From: Rhabditophanes sp. KR3021
Taxonomy: Eukaryota; Nematoda; Chromadorea; Rhabditida; Alloionematidae
Length of the DNA stretch: 64,000 nt
Assembly (NCBI GenBank): GCA_963281155.1
Contig: CAUJLY010000002.1
Location: 7,068,001 to 7,132,000, forward strand
Direction of reading: 5' to 3'
Shown here: positions 33,078-45,047 of the stretch, piece after piece
Position numbering within the stretch: the first letter of the stretch is position 1
Layout of the letters: every line of letters begins with the position of its first letter
Position numbers and translations under genes: made by a program
The notes under the pieces: generated by a model
What the model saw: the letters and a program-made list of their open reading frames with translations, nothing else
The model's database searches: none
What the model was told of the DNA's origin: nothing

Positions 33078-36000
33078 TTGCTAGTCCTCACAACTTTCTG
33101 TATTTTGTTTATTAATCTAGTATAAGTTCTGAAATAAAGTCGGGGAGGACTTTAATAAATGTGTCAAATACAAATTGAAAGCGGTTTGTCCTTCAAAGGA
33201 AATGCACGAAAATATAAATGTCTTTTTAAAAATAACAAACACTGATATGAATGACCGGCCAAAGAATGAACATTTGCAGATTGTTAAAGATTTTATCGAA
33301 AGAAAATCTAACTTTTTTATCAAATAAAAGATAAACCATTTGATATACAACAATCCCTTATTCATTAATGATTTGGCCAAAATAACATTTTTTATGAACG
33401 CACAAATATGAGGAAAGTTTGAATATCAAGTGAGTAAGTAATTTATATATAAAAAATAGATGATTACGTGTGTGTATGTTTAAAAGACGTGAAGTGGAAG
33501 AATAATTTAAACCGAAAATAGGCTGGCTTTGCTGAATTGTTTGTTTTGATCGTCAAAGGGTATGTTTGAGGTATAAATTACAATGAAAGCTTTGTTTTAA
33601 TTGTTCATGATATGTACATAAAAAAGTTAAGAAAATGGCTTTTGCTGTAACAAAAAAGAAGTTAAGAGTGAAAAGCAATTATATATAAGCCCATTTTGAC
33701 ACATTAAACAAACGATAATAAAAGTGGGTCGGAATATAAATATATATAAACAACTTCAATTGTTTTGTTCTTGAAACCCCAGAAGAGTTTTTCCCTCCAT
33801 TTACTATGGATATATTCAAAAAAAGAGATTGAACACAGCTGGTTATTTGGCAACACACACCCATTACCACGCTTTTTGAGGATTGAAGATTTGGTGTAAA
33901 GAAAGACATTAAAGGGAGAATTGGTGAGGGTAAAAGATTCAAATAGTAATTAAGGCCTCATTCACTAAAAGTATAAGGAAGTTTTGGAGGCAATTTTTTG
34001 TCCCCTTTATTGGCATCAAAATAGAAGTAGTAGCATTTTTAGTGTGTACAAATGTGTAGACTGACTGTTGAATGTGGAAGGAATTGGGTAAGTGGTGGTG
34101 TTGTCCAAGCCATAAGCATTCATCATTTTAATGGAGATATTTGCTTTTACCAAGGAATTAACCCATTGTTAGGGGGATGTTGTTTGTAGTGATAAAAAAT
34201 TGGAAATCTGCAAAGCCGTTTATAACTTTATTTAACTCGCACAATCCATCCATCCCAAACACTCTCCTTGTCCAGGGCGAATAAAAAAGTTTCGGGTAGA
34301 TGGTTTTAGATTAAATTTGACTACAACAACCATCCCACTCATCGAAGTTCCTATTTTTTGAAGAAAAGAGGCAAAGTTGATGATGGCGACATAGGGGCTA
34401 TAATTGAAATTAGGGTGGCAAAGTAAATCTAAGATTAAGAAGGGTATCTCGAAGGAAGGCACAAGTATTAGGTTAACACACACAACTATAAACACGACAC
34501 ATCTATCTCCCCAGGCTTATTAAAATGATCTTTGATAAGGTTTCATGTTTCTGTCTTAGCCCAAATTTCACACACTTTCACAAAATAACAAAACATTATT
34601 TGTTTTTTGTGGTCTCATTTTAAATAAAGTCCTTTATATTTACCTTGAAACTTTCAAATATTACCTATGAGATCCACTAAAATAATATCAATTCCAGTCA
34701 AATAAAACCGAAATGTATATGATGTGTAAATCTTTTTTGTCTTCAATTGACTTGTTTTATGTCCTAAAAAGGGTTAAGGTTACAAGTAAATTGAACTACT
34801 AACTTTTGTCTACTTTATTAAACGCACATTTTATTATCAAATTTAGGTAAAGGCATACTTTGAATGAGAAAGTCCAATCAAATATTATATAAAAGTTTAC
34901 ATGTACAACATTTGCCTAACCTGCGCTACCATCCTCTTCAACTTACCTCAATGATTTTGCCTTGTTTTGAGAGTCTAATTTAAAAAAACTTCACTCCAAG
35001 TTTTTTTATTATGTTAATAATAGAATACATTAAATATACATTATTTATTATAAAAATGTAATAGTAAAATATGGCCTACCACCTAAAAAAGAGTAGTGGG
35101 GGTCTGATGTTTATAAATAAAATATAGACTCTTGTTTAGGTTAAAAACAGAAATGTTCCTGGTTCAATGATTTATTCCAGAAGTTAAAAAGCAACGCTCT
35201 GTGATGGTATATCCTTCAAATGAATACAATTTAAATTAATGGGGAAAATGTTGCTTTCAAAAGAAAAGTAAATTTGATTGAAATAGGAAAATATAAATCC
35301 TGCTTTTGCACACATTTAGTAAAGTATTTTGCTAAAGTTACTTAAATCAAAACCAAGTATAAAACTGTCTGAAGATGATTGCCAAAGACTCCTCTCACTT
35401 AAAGGGGTAAAAAAGATTTGAGACATCAAAAAAATTTGTTTTTAAAAAATGAGTTTAAAAGTCACTTGCTAAAACAAATATGAATTAATGCAATTACTTA
35501 AAAAGGAGATATTTAAAAAAAGAAAAGTAAACCTTCACAAATCGCTACTTCCCAACACACTAACAAGAATGGCAAAAGGACGTTTTTTTTGGGAAAAGTT
35601 AAATTCAAAGTAAGTGTCTTTAAAATGATAATGTATTTGAAAGTTATGGGATTCATACTTTTAAATATTTATCCTACGCTTCAATAGAACCCCATTTATA
35701 ATCTTCAATACTTAATAAAGCAACCTCTTTTTCGGTCAAATGGAAGGATTTCACCTTTTTTTATTGTTAAAACTAAAGTGTATGAATGGCGAAGCTCAAT
35801 TAGTGACTAGTCTTAAAGTATCCTTTTACAAGAAAAGAGGCCCCCATTACGTAATAACAACTTAATTTGGTATTAATTTATTAAACTGCCTTCAAAGAGA
35901 TTATTATTACAAATTTCCATTTTTCTTAGACAACACTATTTTAAGAGTATTATTTACAAAAAAGAATGTTTAAACAACTTTGGCAACAAACACGCTAACT

Positions 36001-39000
36001 TAAATTGCTATAGCAAATATATGTGTATATATAACTAAGATGTCTTGAATTTGGATAAATGTGAAGCTTTCTAAAGTAATGAATAAATATTGTTACAGGT
36101 ACATACCTTTGAGCAAAGTATATTCGAACTCTTTTTTGGAGTACGAATAAATTGTAGGTCTAAATAACACTTATCATACAATTTCATTTTAATAGATGGT
36201 TGTAAGAAAGTAAAATGTAGTGTGTGTTATTTCGAATTATACTTTAATTAATGCATGTCGAAGGCTGTTCTTGAGATTAATGGCGCCACGTTCAGTTTGA
36301 TTATGATAATAGTGTGGCAAGTAACAAATGTTAACCTCACCAAAGGCAATCAACATGTTTTAGATGTAGGTTGTTGTAGGAGGTTATCAATTTTGGTTAC
36401 CCCAAAAAAGTAAGCAGTATATCAGTTTGGGCAGCAAAAATAAAAGGGTATACTCATAAATAGAATGTTATCATACAATTGTAATAAATGTAGTTTAGGG
36501 CCCAACATGATGGGCTTGTCCTACTGGGTAAGGTTTATTGAGTGGATCTAAAAAAAGACCGCCATCGAACTTTTTTATTAAAAAAGATGTAATATTTCCA
36601 TGTAAGGATAAATGTTCTTTCTTCCTCCATTTATACCCAATAATCGAAATGATTTTAATCATCTTAATGGTTATATTTCTTGATTTGATTTGCCTTTCCC
36701 GAATTAATGTTATTGCCAAGGAAATGTGAAAGCAATCCTCAAAATGAAATATATACTGGCCTCAATTGAATTCCTCCAAAATCAATTAATGCCTCTTTAA
36801 TTTGGTTGATTCCTCCCAGAGATGACGCATCTCCTCGTAATGGATATGATGAGACTACTTCCTTAATCGGTATTTGATACATCCAAGATAACCAACTTAC
36901 AATGAAGATTGATATGGGCGCAGTCTTTTATAGAATAAAATAATCGTATTTATGTTTAAAAATTTTAAATGATACATTTGGATGCACGCCATATAGCTTT
37001 ATCTACTTAAAGAGATACTTAAATGTGATAAGGATTTTTAAACACACCAAAAAAAGGAACTACAAATTGGTAGATATAATAGAAGTTAATGTCAACAACA
37101 AAAAAATGTACATATCACATCACTTCCACAAAGGTTTCCTCAGACTTTGGCATTGAAAACTTTGTATGAAACTTAATATCAAAGATTTGTCCTGAAAGGT
37201 ATATTATTTGTTGCAAATTTTTGTTGCACCTTCCCTTTTTCCTATTTGTTATTTGGGAGATTATATTTTATTTATGTTGTTTGTCACTAACCAAAAAATG
37301 TTGAATAAAATTGAATAAGAAAAAATATTTTGATGGACAAGGTTCGCGAAAAAATAACAAAATATTAAAAAAATGATGGTTGTTTATTTGTCACACAAAT
37401 ACACTTCTTCTGTGTACAAATTTTTATTAAAGAAAGGAAAGAGTGATGTTTAGTTGGGTAAGATTTTATTTGTTAATAAAAAGCAATGTTATCAATCGTT
37501 TAGGCAAATTTTACTTTGATATCAAAAATAAAGTTGCCACGAATATATTTAAATAAGTGATAACAATAAAAAGAGGGCTAGATGTTTGGGGTGACGTAAG
37601 ATTAGAGGGAATTTTTTATTCAAAACTATTTTTGGTCATGGTCGGAACCATATAATTATAGTATAAGCTTTAACCAAAATTTCACTTAATACACCTAATC
37701 CTTTTCAAATGAAGCGTCTTTGAGTTTCAAATCTTGGAGAGATTACTTTTGGTGGTGGTATGGTCATTAATAAAAGTGCCAACACAACTCCTCTTCATAA
37801 GAATCTTACCAATTTGTCAACTATAAATAGCTCTATTTATTTCCCATTAAATTACGTATTTAAAATAAACACAAAAAATGAATTTACTTAAAGCGAGGAG
37901 CCCAAAAGAGAACGATTGTACACGTTACTTGCTCCTGCTTTGAAGGAGATGCATTTTGAAAAAAGGAACAAATTTGATAAGTTTAAAAATTCGTTTGCCG
38001 TTAAATTATATAAATACATTCATATGTGCATATAAAATAAATAAGATCCAAAGGGGCTCTTTGACAAAAGAAGCCACATAAAGGGTTTATATAGGCGTAT
38101 GTGTATTATTTTACAAACTGTATAAAGTTGTTTATTTTGAAGTTTTAAAAATATAAAAAAGCAATGGAACGGTTTATCAAATTCAAATATACTCAGGATT
38201 TCCTCGGAGTGACCTTTAAAGATGCTTTAAATATATGTCTACGAAACATCAGCCATAAATAAAAGATTATTTAAATGAGTGACTTTTTTGAGTAAGTTTA
38301 CCATTTTACCTACGTAAACATAAATCTTTAAATATAAACGATGATTGCATGTCTGACTAAAACTTTTTATTAACAAATTTGTTATGAGTTAAAAAAATAC
38401 AGTCGACATCATCTGGAGTTAATGTAATTGAAAGAAAGCTGGTTAATCTTTGTGTTGGTGTGTATTTTAAGGGAAAAGACGAATACTTTTGTTTTATTGC
38501 AATGTTTTGACGATACTAAATGTGGTAGAATAGTGGGACACCCAAATTAGAGCAACGAATTAATTTTATATTAGCTTCTTTTGTTTTAATCAAATAGTAA
38601 CAAATTATTTCTAGTTAAATTCAGCATCACAACAATATAAAAGACAGTGTAGGTGGATTTTAGTTTGGATAATGAAATGTTTATCGAAATATTTTTATGC
38701 TAAAGTAGTCTTGAAATGACTCCCTTTTTTGGCAATTTCTTTTGATACCTTCAGATTCTCCCATCGTAATAGTTTTAACTCATTCCTTTATCGGTAGTCC
38801 CACCGGCATTAGCAAACTGATCATATCCGGTCGTAACGTGGTTTTACAAATTTGAACAACAACTAAAAGTACTTTTACTGTATTAAAAACATTAGTATTA
38901 CTAATCAAAACTGATTTACCATCTTCTTTAAGCTGATAAAAGATAATTTACCATGTTATTTATATACCCACACATTGTTCAATATACAAATCAGGGCGTG

Positions 39001-39316
39001 TGAGGACAGAGTAATTAGATTATTTATTTATCAAAGAAGAACATTAGCAGTAAAGTCTACGTATCATATCCAAAGCTGAATCAAAAACATGAAAGTGAAT
39101 ATCAATTTTCGAAATAGAGTTTAAAGAAGTCTTATTATGAAGGATGGGATGAATTAGATTATTATTTTTGTAAGTATTAAGGTATATTATTTACATTCAT
39201 ATTTTGTACAAATTTGTGTATAGATTTGTACCAAACTCAGTAAATTCAAATTTCATACGCATTTAAGCATCCTTCTTTCTTATTCCTTCTGGTTTCCACT
39301 TCTTCCACACTCTACA
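33078..39316. other. Large divergent intergenic region (6.2 kb)
   Basis: Longest gene-free stretch of the window, between divergently transcribed NCKX and PP1 genes. Open frames of 60-90 codons occur on both strands (33679-33942, 34232-34495, 36538-36729), but all are AT-driven and lack recognisable domains. I saw no tRNA or snRNA. A short perfect stem GCCCA/TGGGC occurs near 36501-36516. Probably regulatory and neutral DNA; unannotated RNA genes cannot be excluded. Confidence 0.5.
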
Positions 39317-40520
39317 ATGGCTACTCTGGATGTTGACGATATGATGCTTCGCCTTCTTAATGTTGGAATGGCTGGAGGTCGACTAACAACTACGATTTCC
39401 GAACAAGAAATTCAGCAACTCTGCCAAATGGCTAAAGAAGTCTTTATCTCTCAATCCTCCCTCCTCGAGGTTGAACCGTATGTTTAATTGTTCCTTTGTA
39501 ATTACCTTTTCTTTAGACCTATCGTGGTCGTGGGAGACATTCACGCACAATACTCCGGAAAGTTTGGCTTAATGATTTAGGCAATGCCTCATTGAGATAT
39601 CAACTTTGCCCACCTAATGTGTCTTTTTGATTACTTGATATGCATTGGCTAAATGTAGCTTCCTTCAAACATTGTTTAACTGTTTTCTTTTTAGATCTGC
39701 TTCGAATCTTCGACAAGAACGGATTCCCACCTAACACCAATTACATCTTTCTTGGTGACTACGTAGACCGTGGCAGACAATCCATCGAAACCATGTGCTT
39801 GATGTTCTGCTACAAAGTTAAGTACCCAGAGAACTTCTTCCTTCTGCGTGGAAATCACGAATGCCCAAGCATCAACCGTGTGTACGGCTTCTTCGAAGAA
39901 TGTAAGTTGAATGTCACTTTATTCAAATTTAGCAATCAAAAATGTTGTGTCTAAATGTTGTATTCAAATTTTACATTTCCATTTCAGGCAATCGTCGTTA
40001 CAAATCTGCCAGACTCTGGAATGCTTTCCAAGACACCTTCAACTACATGCCACTTTGCGGACTTATCTCAGGAAAAATCTTGTGTATGCATGGTGGTCTC
40101 TCTCCTCACTTGACTGATTTGGACCAACTCAGAAACTTGCCAAGACCTCAAGATCCCCCAAACCCTTCTATTGGAATCGATCTCCTCTGGTCTGATCCTG
40201 ATCAATGGGTCAAAGGATGGCAAGCAAACACACGTGGGGTATCTTACGTCTTTGGCCAAGACGTCGTTCTTGACATGTGCCAGAAACTGAATATCGACCT
40301 AGTAGCACGTGCCCACCAAGTCGTACAAGACGGGTACGAGTTTTTCAGCGGAAGGAAGCTGATAACTTTGTTTAGTTGCCCTCACTACTGCGGACAGTTC
40401 GACAACTCCGCCGCTACAATGACTGTCAAGGAGGACTTGACTTGTAGCTTCCAAATCTACCGTCCAACAGCCAAACAAATCCTGTCCTTGGTGAAACAAA
40501 ACGCTCCTCCTCCAAGTTAA
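39317..40520 (+). CDS. Divergent PP1-type Ser/Thr phosphatase catalytic subunit
   Basis: Exons 39317-39477, 39517-39557, 39695-39901 and 39988-40520 give 313 residues, a PPP-family catalytic core. Motifs: GDIHAQYS (normally GDxHG), [34 protein letters not shown]. The PP1-like core [20 protein letters not shown] points to PP1 rather than PP2A or PP2B, but it is far from the ubiquitous PP1 and resembles nematode-expanded PP1 relatives, many of them sperm-specific. Exon phases fit only if intron 2 starts with GA (CCG|GAAAGT) instead of GT; otherwise the frame stops at about 39580. Motif 1 has Gly to Ala, and the usual PNYCGEFDN reads PHYCGQFDN. It has clearly higher GC and codon bias than nearby genes, suggesting strong expression. 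Confidence 0.85.
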
Positions 40521-41480
40521 ATAAAACCTTTACCATCTTGATGAGTGATTACTTCTAATTGTATTATTATTTTTCCTGATTTTCCTGATATTGCGGTTAT
40601 TTTGATAAATTAAGGGAAGTAAATATCAATAAAATTTAGACTGTCTATTTATAATACTTTCTACCTATCCTACACCTATTTTAGCCCCATCCTATGTACT
40701 TATTTTATTTCCATTTTTGATTCTAAAAAGTAACCACTTTATATTTCAGATTAGTATTTTTTTTTGTTGTTAAGCTTTTAATAGTGTCTTTGAACTTATA
40801 ATCTTGTTAAACACTGATGTTAAAACTTTTAAAGTATTGTTTTTGTGTCTTGGGCTCGAAGTAAACAAGCGAAAATAGTTTTTGGACTTCTTTCAAAAAT
40901 GTCTTTTGGGTTCAATGGATAGTGGGGCAAAGGGTTTACATATATACGTTTTTAAATTGTTTAAGTCATCTTATATATACATAGTTCAACTATTTATAAC
41001 ATTTCAAGACTTAACAGCTTTTTTAAGAAAGAATAGTAATAGAAAATGATTTTGTATTGAACTTCTAATCGTAATTCTTTTATATTTTCAAATCGTTACA
41101 CTTTCATATCTAAAAAGATTGCAAATTATGTGGCAAAATATAACAGAGCCTTTTTTAAACTAAGAGATTGTTCGGAGATTTAGAGATATTAAATCATGGA
41201 TAAGTAAGAATCGGTCTAAGACAGGTATTATGAAAAATACTATAATTTGCCATACTTTTGTTTAATTAAGTAAGATAGGTATTAGTTATTGAAGCTGAAG
41301 ATCACCTCTTACCAAAAGGCTCCCAAAAGAAAGTAGGTGTGGTAAGAAGCCTGATTGTTGGCATTTAATTAACCTTTGATTGTCAAATAAAATCTAATTT
41401 TTTGATAAACTTTAGAATAATTTTATTTAAATGACACTCAAATCACAAAAAAAATTCAACTATAATTAAAATACTTCCAT
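40521..41480. other. Convergent intergenic region
   Basis: 960 bp between the 3' ends of PP1 (plus) and aspartate aminotransferase (minus). AT-rich with T-runs; no gene recognised. Confidence 0.5.
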
Positions 41481-42783
41481 TTACTTGGTCACTTTATGTA
41501 GAGATTCAGCAAGGTGTTGGACATTGTTTGAACAAACTCCAGCAACACTGATACGCCCATCATTAGTCATGTAAATTCCGTGCTCACTAGCTAATTGCTT
41601 TACCTACAAGAGAAGGAAATAAAAGGTTGGTTGACTAGGTACTTACTTGTTCGGGTGTGATTCCGGTGTAACAGAACATACCGATTTGGTCGGTGATGTG
41701 GTTCCAGTTTCTAGAACTTCCCTCTTTTTCGAGTAGGCATTTCAATTGACTTCTCATGCCTATGATACGCTCAGCCATTGTCTTCACATTTCCTAGCCAT
41801 TCTTTTCTAAGGACAGAGTCAGATAAGATTTCACTGGCAATACGGGCTCCGTGGATGGGTGGGTTGGAGATGACGGGTCTAATTTGGATTTTCAGTTGAG
41901 ATAAAACTCTGTCAGCCTCGGTCTTGTCTTCGCAGACAATTGTGTAGGCTCCTACTCTTTCTCCATACAGCCCCATGTTTTTGGCGAAGGATTGAGCTAG
42001 GCAAATTTTGTGTCCTTTGGAGACGAAGTAATTTACTGCTTTGGCATCAACATTCACATCTCCTGAAGCAAAGCCTTGGTAAGCCATATCGAAGAAGACA
42101 AATAAGTTTCTGGCCTTGACGACTTCCTCGATCTTTTGCCATTGTTCGAATGTTGGATCGACCCCGGTTGGGTTGTGGGCGCAGGCGTGTAGCAAGATGA
42201 TAGATTTTTCGGGAATCTTCGCTAAGTCAGCCAGGCAGCCTTTTTCATCAAATCCACAGGTAGCTTTGTCGTAGTATCTGTATTGCTTGACTTCAACTCC
42301 GGTTGTGTTGAAGATTGGAACGTGATTGCCCCAGGTTGGAGCGGGTTGGTAGACGACTTTTGGCCCACTATGAAATTTGGAGAGAAACACAGCTCCTACT
42401 CTTAAGGCTCCAGTACCAGAAATAGATTGAACAGTGGCGTTTCTGCCTTCCTTGACAATTTCAGAATCGTGTCCAAAAGCTAGTTTGGCGGCATTGGTAT
42501 TGAAAGCTGGCATTCCGACGATTCCAGCATATTCTTTGTCTGGATTGCGAGCTAGCACAATTGCTTCGGCTTTTCTAACTGAAGGAAGAACCCATGGCTT
42601 TCCATTGTCATCACGATAAGCACCAACACCAAGATTAATTTTTTTTGGGTGTGAAGACTTCTTAAAAGCTTCAGTAACTCCCAAAATAGCATCCGGAGGT
42701 CCCATTGGCACATCACCGAACCAAGCAGCGGCTTGTTTGGTCGTATGGAGGGATCTAATAGCAGGAATTGAGCGAGACAACAT
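41481..42783 (-). CDS. got-2: Aspartate aminotransferase, mitochondrial
   Basis: PLP enzyme interconverting aspartate + 2-oxoglutarate and oxaloacetate + glutamate; matrix part of the malate-aspartate shuttle. Exons 42783-41647 and 41603-41481 (43 bp intron) give 419 residues (human GOT2 is 430). The start at 42783 gives a presequence ([19 protein letters not shown]) and is preceded directly by TTTCAG. Landmarks: [58 protein letters not shown], the PLP-lysine region [14 protein letters not shown], and the substrate-binding Arg in [10 protein letters not shown]. The presequence and [16 protein letters not shown] identify the mitochondrial isoform. Higher GC than surrounding DNA, consistent with high expression. 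Confidence 0.96.
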
Positions 42784-42795
42784 TCTGAAATCAAA
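42784..42795 (-). promoter_or_regulatory. Likely trans-splice acceptor of aspartate aminotransferase
   Basis: On the minus strand GATTTCAG is followed by a single A and the start codon, with no upstream exon needed. This is the geometry of a spliced-leader acceptor in nematodes. Confidence 0.5.
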
Positions 42796-43557
42796 TAATC
42801 TAAGTATAAGCACAAAATCAAATGGAAAGAGGTTATTAAGTAACAATTGACGTCAATAAAGTACGTCTTGCCTGGGCAAGACATGTGAAAAGAACGTGGA
42901 TCAACAAAAGCAAACAAATGTGCATCTTTCCGATAAGACTACACTTTCTACTTTCACATTTAATTACAAAAATACTCTCAATTAACTTCTAAACTAGGCC
43001 AAGTGTAATGCAAATGAGTAATCATTTTTGATAAATACTCCAAAATAACTTTCTTTTTATAAACTCATTTTGTTACTAAAAAATCATATTGATTTGTAAC
43101 AGTGGTGATGTCAACAAAATAAAATGAGAGTGAATTTTTTTTAGAGAATGGCTAAAATATTTTTTGAATAGTCACGTAGTGCGTTCTGTTTTGTGTAGAA
43201 AGTTAAGTAATATAGGTATTGTAAACATTCAAAGTTTACTGCTTTTAAAAGCAACTTCCTTAATTGATAAAGCGATTTTTAAATTGATAAAAGTGATTTT
43301 AAAATCAAAAAAGGATTGCAACAGCATTATGATGAAATTGCAACACCACTTGGTCAACTCGTACCAATTTCATTGGAAGAGCGTATATATTCGCCATGCC
43401 AAATTCAATCCAAGATTAATCTACTCCCAAAAAGGCTTGGATATTTTTTATGTAAGTTGATGGGCGGCCTTGACCAAACTACGAGACGACATTCAATTTA
43501 AACGACGATAAGCGGTATCGATACGTGTCTTTATTTCTTTATTATTCTTTTGTTAAA
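42796..43557. other. Divergent promoter region with an unexplained open frame
   Basis: Separates aspartate aminotransferase (minus) from CoA synthase (plus). At 43316-43501 on the plus strand is a frame with coding-like text (YDEIATPLGQLVPISLEER, QSKINLLPKRLGYFL) ending near a GTAAGT. It has no start codon and no homology I recognise. Possibly an exon relic. Confidence 0.35.
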
Positions 43558-45003
43558 ATGCTAAATAATGTTCCAGAAAAGATGGTTGACGTCGGTTTGT
43601 TGGCTTTGACGGCTAAAAATTTCAACAAATTGCCTGCTTTACTAAATATTGCTAAGGGCCAGATTAAAAAGAGGCTGTATATTAGGCCGGAATGTTATTC
43701 TGATTTGGTTAATCAAATACCCAACATTTATTTAGAAGCTAATAAGTCATGTGGTCAACTTGATGTTCGTGTGTTGATTGATCCCAGAAAGACAGTCAAA
43801 TTCGACAAGTACTATGGAGAAAACGAGTCAATGGAAAAAGAGCTGGCTGTACAAAACTTTCTCAATTTGAAGAAGCAATTTGATGCAGTTGTTATTGGAG
43901 GAACTTTCGACCGAATTCATAATGGACACAAGGTGTTGATTAGTTGTGCAGCGCTTCAGGCTTCTAAGTATTTGGTGACTGGAGTTACTAAGGGAGAAAT
44001 GAATAACAGTAAGTTTTTACTCCTTACTCAGTTAATGTTTTATCTAGAAAAAATCTTATGGGAGTTAATGGAACCATTTGAGGCAAGGATCAGGGGAGTA
44101 GACGATTTTTTGTACGATATTAGTGTGGGAATAGAAAGTCGCACTGAAGCAATTACAGATGCTTACGGGCCTAGTATTGTGGACCAGAACCTGAAACTGA
44201 TTGTAACAAGCGAAGATACTAGAAAGGGTGGTGAGGCCGTAAACATTAAAAGAAAGGAAAGAAATATGTCAACTCTTGAAACGTATGTCATTCCACTAAT
44301 TGAAGGTGCCGACGAAATTTTAAATGAATCCAAATTGTCGTCTTCCGCTCAACGTAGAAGTTTGCTAGGATCAATCCTTCGTCAACCCGAACCCAAAGAC
44401 CTACCCAAAAGACCTTACATCATCGGCTTAACTGGGGGAATTTGTTCCGGCAAAAGCTCCTTGGCCACTTTCTTAGGTACACAAAACACGGAAGTAATAG
44501 ATTGTGACAAACTCGGCCATGCTCTTTACTCGGATAGTGCCGATTTAAGAAACGAATTAATTAAAGAATTCGGAGAGGCTGTAGCAACTGAAGGGTCTAT
44601 TAATAGAAAAGAGTTGGGCAACATAATCTTTAATTCAACGGAGAAAAGATTGCGTCTAAACGAAATTGTGTGGCCAAAGATTGCCGCTATGGCTAAGGAA
44701 GTCATTGCAAAAACAGATAAAGACATCGTTATTTTGGAAGCTGCTGCTTTATTAGAGGCCAGTTTTGATGTTTATTGCCATCAAGTTTGGACTGTGTTTA
44801 TCCCTCAAGCAGAAGCCATAAAAAGAGTTGTTGAGCGTGATGGCTTTTCCGAAGAGGCTGCCCAAGCACGTGTAAACAGTCAAAGTAGTGTTCAAGACAA
44901 AATAGCAAAAAGCAACATTGTTTTTTGTTCTCTTTGGAGCAAAACTGAAACTCAACGCCAAGCTCTTAAGGCCCTTGATATAGTAAAAAGTAAATATTTG
45001 TAA
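43558..45003 (+). CDS. COASY: Bifunctional coenzyme A synthase (PPAT/DPCK)
   Basis: Last two steps of CoA synthesis. Exons 43558-44008 and 44048-45003 give 468 residues. Residues ~110-270 are the phosphopantetheine adenylyltransferase domain with the nucleotidyltransferase signature GGTFDRIHNGHKVL and the paired ISxTxxGG-like TSEDTRKGGEAVN. Residues ~285-468 are dephospho-CoA kinase, with P-loop GLTGGICSGKSS, IDCDKLGHALY, INRKELGNIIF, EAAALLEAS and RDGFSEEAAQARV. The N-terminal ~100 residues match the regulatory extension of animal COASY, which tethers it to mitochondria in mammals. The intron is 39 bp, divisible by three and free of stops, so retention would only insert 13 residues in the PPAT domain. 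The start is the first in-frame ATG; a GTG further up is not needed. Confidence 0.95.
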   Translation: MLNNVPEKMVDVGLLALTAKNFNKLPALLNIAKGQIKKRLYIRPECYSDLVNQIPNIYLEANKSCGQLDVRVLIDPRKTVKFDKYYGENESMEKELAVQNFLNLKKQFDAVVIGGTFDRIHNGHKVLISCAALQASKYLVTGVTKGEMNNSKFLLLTQLMFYLEKILWELMEPFEARIRGVDDFLYDISVGIESRTEAITDAYGPSIVDQNLKLIVTSEDTRKGGEAVNIKRKERNMSTLETYVIPLIEGADEILNESKLSSSAQRRSLLGSILRQPEPKDLPKRPYIIGLTGGICSGKSSLATFLGTQNTEVIDCDKLGHALYSDSADLRNELIKEFGEAVATEGSINRKELGNIIFNSTEKRLRLNEIVWPKIAAMAKEVIAKTDKDIVILEAAALLEASFDVYCHQVWTVFIPQAEAIKRVVERDGFSEEAAQARVNSQSSVQDKIAKSNIVFCSLWSKTETQRQALKALDIVKSKYL

Positions 45004-45018
45004 CAATAATTAAAATAT

Positions 45019-45036
45019 TTAAATAAATTTATTTAA
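45019..45036. terminator. Palindromic bidirectional poly(A) signal
   Basis: An 18-base perfect palindrome, TTAAATAAATTTATTTAA, lies between the stop of CoA synthase (45003, plus) and the stop of the receptor subunit (45048, minus). It presents AATAAA on both strands, so one element can end both genes. Confidence 0.65.
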
Positions 45037-45047
45037 TATGTACATTC

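Noticed and set aside
33679..34495. Two 87-codon minus-strand frames in the large intergenic region
   Set aside because: No domain, no splice partners and composition matching random AT-rich DNA.
36495..36729. Overlapping open frames on both strands, one hydrophobic
   Set aside because: Hydrophobicity follows T-rich codons; no start context, homology or neighbours.
43164..43460. 98-codon plus-strand frame upstream of CoA synthase
   Set aside because: Lysine/leucine-rich AT-driven frame without homology; not needed for a complete CoA synthase.
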